A stretch of DNA of 44,068 nucleotides from contig JACCTY010000030.1 in the NCBI GenBank assembly GCA_013812145.1, positions 1 through 44,068 on the forward strand, written 5' to 3'. The notes below the pieces were generated by a model that had not been told where the DNA came from, searched no databases, and worked only from the letters and a program-made list of their open reading frames with translations. Positions 18,284 through 26,422 of the stretch are shown one piece after another. This DNA is from Geodermatophilaceae bacterium. Lineage in GTDB: Bacteria; Actinomycetota; Actinomycetes; Mycobacteriales; Geodermatophilaceae. The stretch's first letter is position 1, and each line of letters begins with the position of its first letter. A program made the position numbers and the translations under genes.

Positions 18284-19837
18284 ATGACCAGCACGCACGG
18301 GACGACCAAGACAGCCGGACCCGAGGTCGGTCCCACGCCGCCGGAGCAGACCGCGGCCACCGGCCAGAATGGTGACGGGCCGCAGATCCAGGCGGTACGC
18401 CGACGCGTCCGCGACCTGCTCCCAGCCGAGGTGGTGGTCACCGACCACGCGCGGCTGCGCACCTACGAGTGCGACGGGCTCGCGAACTACCGGGTCACCC
18501 CGGCGCTGGTCGTGTTGGCCGACTCCGTCGACCAAGTCGCCACCGTGATCCGGATCTGCGCGGAGGAGCGGGTCCCCTTCGTCGCCCGCGGATCCGGCAC
18601 CGGCCTGTCGGGGGGTGCGCTCCCCCGCGCCGACGGCGTACTGATCGTGATGTCCCGGATGCGAGCGATCCGGGAGGTCGCACCGGAGGACCAGCGAGCC
18701 GTGGTCGAGCCGGGTGTCGTCAACCTCGACGTGACCAAGGCGGCGGCACCACATGGCTACTACTACGCCCCCGACCCGTCCAGCCAGCAGATCTGCTCGA
18801 TCGGGGGCAACCTCGCGGAGAACTCCGGCGGGGCGCACTGCCTCAAGTACGGCTTCACCGCCAACCACGTCACCGGCGCCGAGTTCGTCGCGCCGGACGG
18901 ATCGGTGGTCCAGCTCGGCGGCCGGGCACCGGACGCCCCCGGCTACGACCTGCTCGGGACCGTCATCGGGTCCGAGGGCACGCTGGGCATCGCGACGGCA
19001 GTCACCGTCCGGCTGACCCGCAAGCCCGAGGACGTGGTGACGGTGCTGGCCGGCTTCGAGTCCACCGACGACGCAGGAGCGGCCACGTCGGCCATCATCG
19101 GCGCTGGCGTCGTACCGGCAGCGATCGAGATGATGGACGCGCTCGCGATCGAGGCGGCAGAGGCGGCCGTGCACTGCAGCTATCCCGACGGTGCGGGCGC
19201 CGTCCTCGTCGTCGAGCTGGACGGTCCCACGGACGAGGTCCGACAGGAGTTCGACGAGGTCGAGCGGCACTGCCGGGAACACGGCGCATTCGCGTTCCGG
19301 GTGGCCATGGACGACGTAGAACGCGCGCTGATCTGGCGGGGGCGCAAGTCCGCGTTCGCCGCTGTCGGCCGGATCAGCCCCGACTACATCGTCCAGGACG
19401 GCGTCATTCCGCGAACCGCGCTTCCGAAGGTGCTCCGGGCCATCGCCGAGCTGTCCTCGTCGTCGGGTGTGCGGGTCGCCAACGTGTTCCACGCGGGGGA
19501 CGGAAACCTGCACCCGCTCGTGCTCTTCGACGATTCCCGAGCGGGTCAGGGCGAGGCGGCGGAGGAGGTCAGCGGCAAGATTCTCGACCTGTGCATCGAG
19601 GCCGGCGGGTCGATCACCGGGGAGCACGGCGTCGGCGTGGACAAGTCGGCGTACATGCCGCGGATGTTCACCGACGACGATCTCGACACCATGCAGATGG
19701 TCCGCTGCGCCTTTGACCCCGACAACATCGCGAACCCCGGCAAGATCTTCCCGACCCCGCGGCTGTGCGGTGAGGTCCCGGGCCGGCACAGGGGCGAGCA
19801 TCCGCTGGCCAAGTCCGGGGTCGCGGAGATCTTCTGA
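18284..19837 (+). CDS. glcD: Glycolate oxidase FAD-binding subunit GlcD
   Basis: A 517-residue FAD-linked oxidase subunit that oxidises glycolate (or lactate) to glyoxylate with GlcE and GlcF at the membrane. The PCMH-type FAD-binding domain (about residues 65-245) carries PFVARGSGTGLSGGA and the Gly-rich motif CSIGGNLAENSGGAHCLKYG. The C-terminal FAD-oxidase domain contains ANVFHAGDGNLHPLVLFD and GSITGEHGVGVDKS, both characteristic of GlcD. The first 30 residues are a low-complexity Thr/Pro/Gly lead. The start is uncertain: ATG 18284 is given, and a TTG at 18272 is also possible, since GGAAGG lies too close to one and far from the other. The stop overlaps the glcE start (TGATG). Confidence 0.93.
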   Translation: MTSTHGTTKTAGPEVGPTPPEQTAATGQNGDGPQIQAVRRRVRDLLPAEVVVTDHARLRTYECDGLANYRVTPALVVLADSVDQVATVIRICAEERVPFVARGSGTGLSGGALPRADGVLIVMSRMRAIREVAPEDQRAVVEPGVVNLDVTKAAAPHGYYYAPDPSSQQICSIGGNLAENSGGAHCLKYGFTANHVTGAEFVAPDGSVVQLGGRAPDAPGYDLLGTVIGSEGTLGIATAVTVRLTRKPEDVVTVLAGFESTDDAGAATSAIIGAGVVPAAIEMMDALAIEAAEAAVHCSYPDGAGAVLVVELDGPTDEVRQEFDEVERHCREHGAFAFRVAMDDVERALIWRGRKSAFAAVGRISPDYIVQDGVIPRTALPKVLRAIAELSSSSGVRVANVFHAGDGNLHPLVLFDDSRAGQGEAAEEVSGKILDLCIEAGGSITGEHGVGVDKSAYMPRMFTDDDLDTMQMVRCAFDPDNIANPGKIFPTPRLCGEVPGRHRGEHPLAKSGVAEIF

Positions 19838-21072
19838 TGGCCGTGGACGCTGGGACCACTGCCGTGACGTCGCTGGCGGCGGCGTGCGACGACGTGCGGG
19901 AGGCGACCGACGCCGACGCGGTCGACGCCGTGCAGCCCGGCTTCGTGGTTCGGCCGGGATCGACCGAAGAGACGACCGGTGTGCTGCGGGTCGCCGCCGA
20001 ACGCGGGCTCGCCGTGGTGGCTCGCGGTGCCGGAACGAAACTGACCTGGGGTACCCCGCCCGAGCGCGTGGGCCTGATGCTGGACCTGACCCGGATGGCC
20101 GCCGTGCTGGATCACGCCGCCGGCGACCTGGTCGCGGTCGCGCAGGCCGGCTGCCCGATCGCCCACCTGCAGCGGACGCTCGCCGCGTCGGGACAGCGAC
20201 TGGCCATCGACGAGACGCTGCCGGGGTCGACGCTGGGCGGTGGCATCGCGACGAACAGCAGCGGTCCCCGCCGGATGCTGAACGGCACGTTTCGCGACCT
20301 GATGATCGGTACGACGGTCGTCCGCGCTGACGGCGTGATCGCGAAGTCCGGCGGGCGGGTCGTCAAGAACGTCGCCGGCTACGACCTCGGCAAGCTGATG
20401 ACGGGCTCGTTCGGCACCCTCGGCGTCGTCACCGATGCCGTCTTCCGCCTGCATCCCCTGCCGGCCGCGAGCGGCGTCCTCAGCGCGGACATCCGCGACA
20501 GCGGGATCCTCGCGGCGATGGTCCGGGCCATCGTGCACTCCGACGTCGTTCCGACGGCCGTCGAGGTTGACTGGTCGGCTGCCGGCGGCCGGATCGCCGT
20601 ACTGCTCGAAGGAACCGAGGCCGGCGTGGCGGGTCGTACGGCGGCGGCTCGCGAGCTGCTTGCCCGAGCCGGCCCAGCTGAGGTCGACGTCGACGTGCTC
20701 GAGCAGTTGCCGCGGTGGTGGGGGCGGTATCCAGACGGGGTGCTGTTGAAGCTCAGCTGCGCCCTGTCCGGTGTGGAACGCGTCCTGCGGGAGGCGGCTG
20801 CGCTCGGCGTGGCTGTGCGCGGGTCGGCCGGGGTCGGCGTCCTGTACGGCGGGATTCCGGTCGACGCGGACGTTACCGGCGCGGTGACCGCGCTGCGCGC
20901 CACCTGCACGGCGTCCGGTGGCAGTCTTGTCGTCCTGGACGCGCCCGCCGCTGTGAAGTCCACAGTGGACGTTTGGGGACCGGTGTCAGCGCTGGAGCTC
21001 ATGCGAGCGGTCAAACGGCAGTTCGATCCGCATCGCCTGTTGGCCCCCGGCCGCTTCGTGGGAGGCATCTGA
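19837..21072 (+). CDS. glcE: Glycolate oxidase FAD-binding subunit GlcE
   Basis: A 411-residue second FAD-binding subunit of glycolate oxidase. The PCMH fold is shown by GLAVVARGAGTKLTWGTPP near residue 60 and by LPGSTLGGGIATNSSGPRR near 130, followed by RVVKNVAGYDLGKLMTGSFG, a strong GlcE marker. It is shorter than GlcD, as usual. The start and stop both overlap neighbouring genes by one or a few bases (TGATG at 19835 and 21070), indicating tight translational coupling and fixed stoichiometry. The gene contains one copy of the palindrome GTCCACAGTGGAC, which encodes Ser-Thr-Val-Asp with the rare codon ACA. Confidence 0.92.
   Translation: MAVDAGTTAVTSLAAACDDVREATDADAVDAVQPGFVVRPGSTEETTGVLRVAAERGLAVVARGAGTKLTWGTPPERVGLMLDLTRMAAVLDHAAGDLVAVAQAGCPIAHLQRTLAASGQRLAIDETLPGSTLGGGIATNSSGPRRMLNGTFRDLMIGTTVVRADGVIAKSGGRVVKNVAGYDLGKLMTGSFGTLGVVTDAVFRLHPLPAASGVLSADIRDSGILAAMVRAIVHSDVVPTAVEVDWSAAGGRIAVLLEGTEAGVAGRTAAARELLARAGPAEVDVDVLEQLPRWWGRYPDGVLLKLSCALSGVERVLREAAALGVAVRGSAGVGVLYGGIPVDADVTGAVTALRATCTASGGSLVVLDAPAAVKSTVDVWGPVSALELMRAVKRQFDPHRLLAPGRFVGGI
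20958..20970. repeat. Dispersed palindrome GTCCACAGTGGAC, copy in glcE
   Basis: An exact 13-base palindrome that recurs at 23852 and 24562, with near copies at 17196-17206 and 21768-21780. In this gene it encodes Ser-Thr-Val-Asp. Confidence 0.6.
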
Positions 21073-22382
21073 TGACCGACCTGTCCCTCCCCGCGTTCGA
21101 CGAACACCACCCGCCCAGCGCCGCGCTGATCGGTGACTGCGTGCACTGCGGGTTCTGCCTGCCAACCTGCCCGACGTACGTGCTGTGGGGCGAGGAGATG
21201 GACTCCCCTCGCGGGCGGATCCACCTGATGAAACAGGGCGTGGAGGGCGAGCCGCTCACCGACTCCATGGTCGGGCACTTCGACGCGTGCCTGGGTTGCA
21301 TGGCTTGCGTGACCGCGTGCCCGTCGGGCGTCCAGTACGACCGGCTGATCGAGACGACTCGCGCGCAGGTCGAGCGACGGCACGAGCGGACCCGCCGTGA
21401 CCGGGCCCTGCGCGGTGCGATCTTTGCGCTGTTCCCGTACCCGAAGCGGTTGCGGGCACTGCGCGGCCCATTGCGGGTGTGGCAGCGGATCGGCGGCGAC
21501 CGGCTGCTTCGGCGTACCGGTGTGTTGGAGCGGTTCTCGCCCAGATTGGCGGCGATGGAGCGGCTGGCTCCGCGGCTGGACAAAGCCGACCGGCTGCCGG
21601 AGCGGCTGGCTGCCGTCGGTGCTCGGCGGGCGGTCGTCGGAATGCTGACCGGGTGCGTGCAGCGGGAGTTCTTTCCTGCGGTCAACGCGGCCACCGCGCG
21701 GGTCCTCGCGGCGGAGGGCTGCGACGTCGTTCTCCCAGCGTCGCAAGGCTGTTGTGGAGCGCTGAGTGTCCACAATGGACGCGAACCGGAGGCGTTGCGG
21801 TTCGCCCGCGCCCTGATCGACTCCTTTGCTGACGCAGGTGTCGAGTGGATCGTCGTCAACGCCGCCGGCTGCGGATCGTCGATGAAGGAGTACGCCGAAC
21901 TGCTACGCGATGACCCGGCGTACGCCGATCGGGCAGCGGCGTTCGCCGCGAAGGTGCGCGATGTTTCGGAGATCCTGGTGGAACTCGGGCCGGTGGCGCT
22001 ACGGCACCCGCTGCCGGTCACGGCGGCGTACCACGACGCCTGCCACCTCGCCCACGCGCAGGGTGTGCGGGCACAGCCGCGCGAGCTGCTGCGCGGGATT
22101 CCGGGGCTGGAACTCCGGGAGATCGCCGACCCGGAGATCTGCTGCGGCTCGGCGGGTATCTATAACGTGCTGTTTCCCGAGCCGGCGCGGGAACTCGGTG
22201 ACCGCAAGGCGGCGAATGTGCTCGCCACCGGTGCCGACCTGCTCGTCACTGCCAACCCCGGCTGCCTGATGCAGGTCGCCGCGTCGGTCGAACGCGCGGG
22301 CGGGTCGATCGTGCTCGCGCACACCGTCGAGGTCCTGGACGCCTCGATCCGCGGCCTGCCGGTCAGTGCCTTGCGTCCGTAA
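21072..22382 (+). CDS. glcF: Glycolate oxidase iron-sulfur subunit GlcF
   Basis: A 436-residue iron-sulfur subunit that carries electrons from GlcD/GlcE towards the quinone pool. Two ferredoxin-type 4Fe-4S motifs lie near the N-terminus (CVHCGFCLPTCP and CLGCMACVTACP). Two cysteine-rich CCG domains follow: GCVQREFF...QGCCGALSVHNG and HDACHLAHAQG...ICCGSAGIYN, the latter with NPGCLMQV. The start at 21072 overlaps the glcE stop. A near copy of the dispersed palindrome (GTCCACAATGGAC) lies inside. With aceB, glcD and glcE it completes a four-gene glycolate assimilation unit. Lactate utilisation proteins LutABC are related but differ in gene order and size. Confidence 0.93.
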   Translation: MTDLSLPAFDEHHPPSAALIGDCVHCGFCLPTCPTYVLWGEEMDSPRGRIHLMKQGVEGEPLTDSMVGHFDACLGCMACVTACPSGVQYDRLIETTRAQVERRHERTRRDRALRGAIFALFPYPKRLRALRGPLRVWQRIGGDRLLRRTGVLERFSPRLAAMERLAPRLDKADRLPERLAAVGARRAVVGMLTGCVQREFFPAVNAATARVLAAEGCDVVLPASQGCCGALSVHNGREPEALRFARALIDSFADAGVEWIVVNAAGCGSSMKEYAELLRDDPAYADRAAAFAAKVRDVSEILVELGPVALRHPLPVTAAYHDACHLAHAQGVRAQPRELLRGIPGLELREIADPEICCGSAGIYNVLFPEPARELGDRKAANVLATGADLLVTANPGCLMQVAASVERAGGSIVLAHTVEVLDASIRGLPVSALRP

Positions 22383-22442
22383 AGCTGAGCGCCATACCAG
22401 CCGATCGCACGGACACAACGGCGCAGCGGCAGACTCCACGGT

Positions 22443-24050
22443 GTGCCGACGCTCCTCGTCCCTGCTGGCGGCGGCCCCGTCCAGCGGCTGGGGTCCGACG
22501 GCACCCCGACCGGAGAACCCACGACGGTAGCCGCCGCCCTGACCGCAGAATCCCCGGATGCCCGGTGGGTTTGGGCCGCCACCGCGGAGTGCTATCCGCC
22601 GCTGCTGGCTGCCGGCGGTCGGATCGCGCGCTGTCACGACCTCGCACTCACCGAGGCCCTTCTGCTCGGACACGAAGGTCGGTGGGGCGAACCGCGGTCG
22701 GTCGCCGCCGCCTGGTCGCGCCTGCACGGTCTGCCCGTTCCCATCGACATCGATCAGGGTGAATCGAGCGCCGAGCCGACGCTGTTCGAGCCCGTTCGGT
22801 CCGCCCTTCCGGCCGGCGTCGACCCGATGGCAGCCGTTGCGGAGGTGTACGCCGACCAGCTCCGGCGGATCGCCGCTACGGACTGCCCGGTCCGGTTCGG
22901 GCTGCTGGTCGCCGCCGAGTCCGCGGGTGCGCTGGCGGCAGTCGAGATGACCACGACCGGGCTGCCGTGGAGTGCCGACGTTCACCGGGAAACGCTCAGT
23001 TCGCTGCTCGGGGTGCGGACGCCCGCCGGTGTCCGGCCCACCCGACTGGCGGAGCTTGCCGCCCAGGTCGACGCGGCTTTCGACGGACGGCGGACGAACC
23101 CGGACTCTCCGGCCGACCTGATGGCCGCGTTCTCCGCAGCTGGCCGGCCGATCGAGTCCACGCGAAGCTGGGTGCTGCGCGCTGTCGATCACCCCGCCGT
23201 CGAGCCGCTGCTGGCCTACAAGAAACTGGCCCGGATCCTCGCCGCGAACGGATGGGCCTGGCAGGAACGCTGGGTTCGCGACGGCCGGTTCCGGCCGGAC
23301 TATGTTCCTGGCGGTGTCGTCTCGGGGCGGTGGGCGACCCGTGGTGGCGGTGGGCTGCAGATCCCCAAGGTGTTGCGGGGGGCGGTGCGCGCCGACGCCG
23401 GTCATGTCCTCGTCGTCGCCGACGCCGGTCAGCTGGAACCTCGCCTGCTCGCGGCGCTGTCAGCGGATTCCGCGATGGCCGCCGCCGCTCAGGCTGAGGA
23501 CATGTACGCCGCGATCGCCGTCCGCTCCTTTGGCGGTGACCGCGCTCGCGCCAAGGTCGGGCTGCTCGGTGCCATGTACGGCCAGGTCGGTGGTCAGGCA
23601 GCGGCACCGCTGAGCGTGCTGCGGCAGCAGTATCCAGTGGCGCTGCACCTGCTGGAGGAGGCTGCGCGCCTCGGAGAACGCGGCGGTCTGGTGCGCTCGC
23701 ACCTGGGTCGGACGTGTCCCCCGGTACGGGACGACTGGAGCAGCACCGGTCCGGCAGCTCGCGCCCGCGGCCGGTTCACCCGGAACTTCGTCGTACAGGC
23801 CACGGCTGCGGAGTGGGCACTGACTTGGTTGGCGATCGTGCGGTCACTACTGTCCACAGTGGACGGTGCTGAGCTCGTCTTCTTCGTCCACGACGAGCTG
23901 GTTGTGCACGCGCCGGCCGACGTGTCCGAGACCGTCACGAGCATCCTGTACGACGGCGCCCGTGAGGCCGGACGTCTGCTGTTCGGCGACACGCCGGTGC
24001 GTTTCCCGCTCGACGTCTCGGCGGTGGGCTGCTACGCCGACGCCGGCTGA
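22443..24050 (+). CDS. PolA-like family A DNA polymerase, actinobacterial short type
   Basis: A 535-residue protein of the type usually annotated as bifunctional 3'-5' exonuclease/DNA polymerase. Polymerase motif A reads VADAGQLEPR (normally DYSQIELR): the catalytic Asp and Glu are kept and the Tyr-Ser pair is lost. Motif B reads RARAKVGLLGAMYG, with Lys and Tyr kept and Leu in place of the usual Phe. Motif C is intact (FVHDELVV). The N-terminal 200 residues correspond in position to the exonuclease domain, but I see no DxE motif, so proofreading is doubtful. There is no 5' nuclease domain. The GTG start at 22443 is the only in-frame start giving the full domain. A role in repair is inferred. 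It is 60 bases after glcF and probably separate from it. Confidence 0.82.
   Translation: MPTLLVPAGGGPVQRLGSDGTPTGEPTTVAAALTAESPDARWVWAATAECYPPLLAAGGRIARCHDLALTEALLLGHEGRWGEPRSVAAAWSRLHGLPVPIDIDQGESSAEPTLFEPVRSALPAGVDPMAAVAEVYADQLRRIAATDCPVRFGLLVAAESAGALAAVEMTTTGLPWSADVHRETLSSLLGVRTPAGVRPTRLAELAAQVDAAFDGRRTNPDSPADLMAAFSAAGRPIESTRSWVLRAVDHPAVEPLLAYKKLARILAANGWAWQERWVRDGRFRPDYVPGGVVSGRWATRGGGGLQIPKVLRGAVRADAGHVLVVADAGQLEPRLLAALSADSAMAAAAQAEDMYAAIAVRSFGGDRARAKVGLLGAMYGQVGGQAAAPLSVLRQQYPVALHLLEEAARLGERGGLVRSHLGRTCPPVRDDWSSTGPAARARGRFTRNFVVQATAAEWALTWLAIVRSLLSTVDGAELVFFVHDELVVHAPADVSETVTSILYDGAREAGRLLFGDTPVRFPLDVSAVGCYADAG
23852..23864. repeat. Dispersed palindrome GTCCACAGTGGAC, copy in the polymerase gene
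   Basis: Exact copy of the 13-base palindrome found in glcE and the SDR gene. It again encodes Ser-Thr-Val-Asp in the host frame. Confidence 0.6.
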
Positions 24051-24054
24051 CCGG

Positions 24055-24801
24055 CTACCAACCCTGATCGGTCGGACGGACGAGGATCTCGTTCACCGCA
24101 ACGTGATCCGGCTGGGTGGCCGCGTAGACGATGGCGGCGGCGATGTCGCCTGACTGGAGCTGTCGCATCTCGGCGGCTCGCGTGTTCGCCGACTCTTTGG
24201 CTTTCGCATTGGTGATGTGGTCGCGCAGTTCGGTCGCGACCATGCCCGGCTCGATCAGGACCACCCGCACCCCGCGCTCGGTGACCTCCTGCCGCAGCGA
24301 CTCGCTGAACGCGTTGACGGCGAACTTCGAGGCGTTGTAGACCCCGGCACCTTTGGAGGGGACCCGGCCGGCGACCGAGGAGACCTGGATGACCTGGCCG
24401 CCGCTCTCCAGGAGATGCGGCAAGGCAGCGTGAGTCATGAACATCAACCCCAGCACGTTCGTCTCGACCATGCGGATCCAATCCGTGGTGTCCGCGCCCT
24501 CGATCGCACCGAGCAGCATGACGCCGGCATTGTTCACTAGGATGTCCAAGCCGCCGAGTTCGTCCACAGTGGACTGTACGGCGGTGCGGCAGGCCTGCTC
24601 GTCGGTCACGTCAAGTTCCAGGACGACCACTGATGTCCCTTGCTCGTCGAGTTTGGTCCGCAGCGCATGCAATCGATCGGTGCGGCGCGCCGCTATCGCC
24701 ACGGCCGCCCCTTCGGCAGCCAACGCCATCGCGGTGGCCTCACCGATTCCCGACGACGCGCCGGTCACCAGGGCCACCTTGCCATCCAGCCGTCCGGCCA
24801 C
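24055..24801 (-). CDS. Classical short-chain dehydrogenase/reductase
   Basis: A 248-residue NAD(P)-dependent oxidoreductase of the classical SDR family. Motifs in order: TGASSGIG (cofactor binding), NNAG, a catalytic Ser in VIQVSSVAG, and YNASK with catalytic Tyr and Lys. The basic residues after the first strand (AARRTDRL) suggest NADP(H). The GTG at 24801 is chosen because GGGAGAG lies six bases upstream and the protein then begins right before GRLDGKVALVTG; a longer form from 24870 would nearly reach the divergent HNH gene and has no family match at its start. The substrate is unknown. It ends four bases from the convergent polymerase gene. Confidence 0.88.
   Translation of the reverse strand: MAGRLDGKVALVTGASSGIGEATAMALAAEGAAVAIAARRTDRLHALRTKLDEQGTSVVVLELDVTDEQACRTAVQSTVDELGGLDILVNNAGVMLLGAIEGADTTDWIRMVETNVLGLMFMTHAALPHLLESGGQVIQVSSVAGRVPSKGAGVYNASKFAVNAFSESLRQEVTERGVRVVLIEPGMVATELRDHITNAKAKESANTRAAEMRQLQSGDIAAAIVYAATQPDHVAVNEILVRPTDQGW
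24562..24574. repeat. Dispersed palindrome GTCCACAGTGGAC, copy in the SDR gene
   Basis: Third exact copy of the palindrome. The SDR gene is on the minus strand, yet it still encodes Ser-Thr-Val-Asp because the sequence is self-complementary around its centre. Confidence 0.6.
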
Positions 24802-24873
24802 TGCTCTCTCCCTTGCCTCAGGTGTCCACACCAACGCTTCCCACGCAGCGAGCGCCGATGTAGTAATCATCCT

Positions 24874-25785
24874 GTGCCGGGCAGCGACCTAGAGGAGCGG
24901 GTGCGCGCCGCCATGTTCGCTCACCTTGGCGGCCTTGCAGCCGGCCATCCGGACGGGCTGCACTCTGTCGACATCAATCGGTTCGAGGTCGACGGGATGC
25001 CGGTCCGGCTCGTCGTGCAGCCGGGCATCCGTAAGCCGCGCTTCCTTGACGCCGCGCTGACGATCCGCACGACGTATACCCAGCCGGGACAACTGCCGCC
25101 GTACGAGGACGCTTTGGGCAGGGACGGGTTCATCCGGTACAAGTACCGGGGCCTTGACCCGCTGCATCCCGACAACCGCGCCCTGCGCCAGGCGATGCAG
25201 CGGGAACTCCCCCTGGCCTACTTCGTTGGGATCGCACCCGGCATCTATCACCCGCAGTTCCCGGTGTTCATCATCGGCGAGGACCGCGCGTCCCATGAGT
25301 TCGTCGTCGCGATGGACGAGACTCAGCGACTGATAGGCGTCGAGCCGGCCGGAACCTCGACGGATGCTCGTCGCGGCTACGTGGAGCGACTCACCAGGCA
25401 GCGACTTCACCAACCGGTCTTCCGCGCCCGGGTGCTCCGCGCCTACCGCACGCAGTGCTCGATGTGCCAGCTCAGGCACGCGGACCTGCTGGATGCGGCA
25501 CATATCCTTCCGGACGGTCACCCGCGAGGGCTTCCTGTCGTGCCGAACGGGCTGGCAATGTGCAAGATCCACCACGCGGCCTACGACCGGAACATCCTCG
25601 GCGTCCGGCCTGACCTTCGGGTGGAGGTCCGCGCCGACATCCTGCGCGAGATCGACGGCCCGATGCTGCGACATGGCCTGCAAGAGATGAACGGCCGGAC
25701 ACTCACGATCCCGTCCGCCCGCTCATCCCGCCCGGATCCGGCATCCCTCGACGAGCGGTATGAGCTTTTCCGCCTGGCCGGCTGA
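24874..25785 (+). CDS. HNH endonuclease with an N-terminal recognition-like domain
   Basis: A 303-residue protein with an HNH nuclease domain at residues 190-245. Zinc cysteines are C195 and C198 (CSMC) with C230/H233 (CKIHH), and the catalytic His and Asn are H210 (AAHILP) and N225 (VPNGL). The first 170 residues form a separate domain with PPYEDALGRDGFIRYKYRG and LAYFVGIAPGIYHPQFPVFIIG. I recall this arrangement from actinobacterial putative restriction endonucleases, and it may read bases or modifications. No methyltransferase is nearby, so a modification-dependent (McrA-like) restriction role is possible but unproven. The start is uncertain: GTG 24874 gives the longest sensible form and may be leaderless, while GTG 24901 follows GAGGAG closely. 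Confidence 0.75.
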   Translation: MPGSDLEERVRAAMFAHLGGLAAGHPDGLHSVDINRFEVDGMPVRLVVQPGIRKPRFLDAALTIRTTYTQPGQLPPYEDALGRDGFIRYKYRGLDPLHPDNRALRQAMQRELPLAYFVGIAPGIYHPQFPVFIIGEDRASHEFVVAMDETQRLIGVEPAGTSTDARRGYVERLTRQRLHQPVFRARVLRAYRTQCSMCQLRHADLLDAAHILPDGHPRGLPVVPNGLAMCKIHHAAYDRNILGVRPDLRVEVRADILREIDGPMLRHGLQEMNGRTLTIPSARSSRPDPASLDERYELFRLAG

Positions 25786-25818
25786 GTCCGACGTCCCCGC
25801 CGCGCGGGAGAGCGGCGT

Positions 25819-25865
25819 AACGGCAGACATCCCAGGCTCAGAAAAGGCCCGCTGTGTCTGCCGTT
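25819..25865. terminator. Inverted repeat between convergent HNH and grpB-like genes
   Basis: AACGGCAGACA (25819-25829) and TGTCTGCCGTT (25855-25865) are a perfect 11-bp inverted repeat with a 25-base loop. It lies in the 115-base gap between two converging genes, so a bidirectional transcription end is the simplest reading. No clear U-tract is present. Confidence 0.45.
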
Positions 25866-25900
25866 GCCGCCATCGGCGACACTGGGCCGCCGTCAAGGAG

Positions 25901-26416
25901 CTATGTCGCCGCCTGCCCCCGTGCCCGCTCAAGCAGCTCCTTGATGAATGCGCTCTTGGCTTCGACGTACGCAGACCGGTCGACTGCCAACAGGGGTGCA
26001 AGACCGTGTTTGAGCGCGGCGTACCGCGCCGCCTCATCGGGATTCGCACGCAGATAGTCGCGCAGGTCGACGTGATCGCAGTGGGCTGTAGTGCCCGCTA
26101 CGACGATGTACAGATGGTGATAGCACCCGTCGGCTGGCGGATCGAACGCGTCGCGTCCGGCGATTCCCAGATCACCTCTGTGCCGCCAGCCGGCTCCTGT
26201 CAGAGCGACCGTCGCCGCTCGGACCTCGCGGTGGCGCGGCACGACGACGTCGACATCGACGATGGGCTTCGCATCCAGCCCGGGCACAGCTGTACTCCCG
26301 ACGTGTTCCACAGTGTGATCGATGCCGCGCAGCGCTGCGTCCACGCGCCCGCGGAGCTCCTCGAACTCGACCGGCCACATCGGGTCGTAGGCGACGACGA
26401 CTGCAGGCACCTCCAC
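25901..26416 (-). CDS. GrpB family (UPF0157) nucleotidyltransferase-fold protein
   Basis: A 171-residue soluble protein of the GrpB/UPF0157 family, related to the polymerase-beta nucleotidyltransferase fold. Landmarks are YDPMWPVEFEELRGRV near the N-terminus, EHVGSTAVPGLDAKPIVDVDVVV with the GST and DxD elements of the fold, and HLYIVV and LRDYLRANPDEAARYAALK in the second half. The reaction is unknown for most members. The GTG start at 26416 lies six bases after the amidohydrolase stop, so the two genes are co-transcribed, and functional association with the amidohydrolase/glutamine synthetase-like pair is possible. Confidence 0.88.
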   Translation of the reverse strand: MEVPAVVVAYDPMWPVEFEELRGRVDAALRGIDHTVEHVGSTAVPGLDAKPIVDVDVVVPRHREVRAATVALTGAGWRHRGDLGIAGRDAFDPPADGCYHHLYIVVAGTTAHCDHVDLRDYLRANPDEAARYAALKHGLAPLLAVDRSAYVEAKSAFIKELLERARGQAAT

Positions 26417-26422
26417 GAGTCG

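Noticed and set aside
16598..19801. Minus-strand open frame of 1067 codons across aceB and glcD
   Set aside because: It lies antisense to two clear enzymes and has no family features, so it is a compositional shadow.
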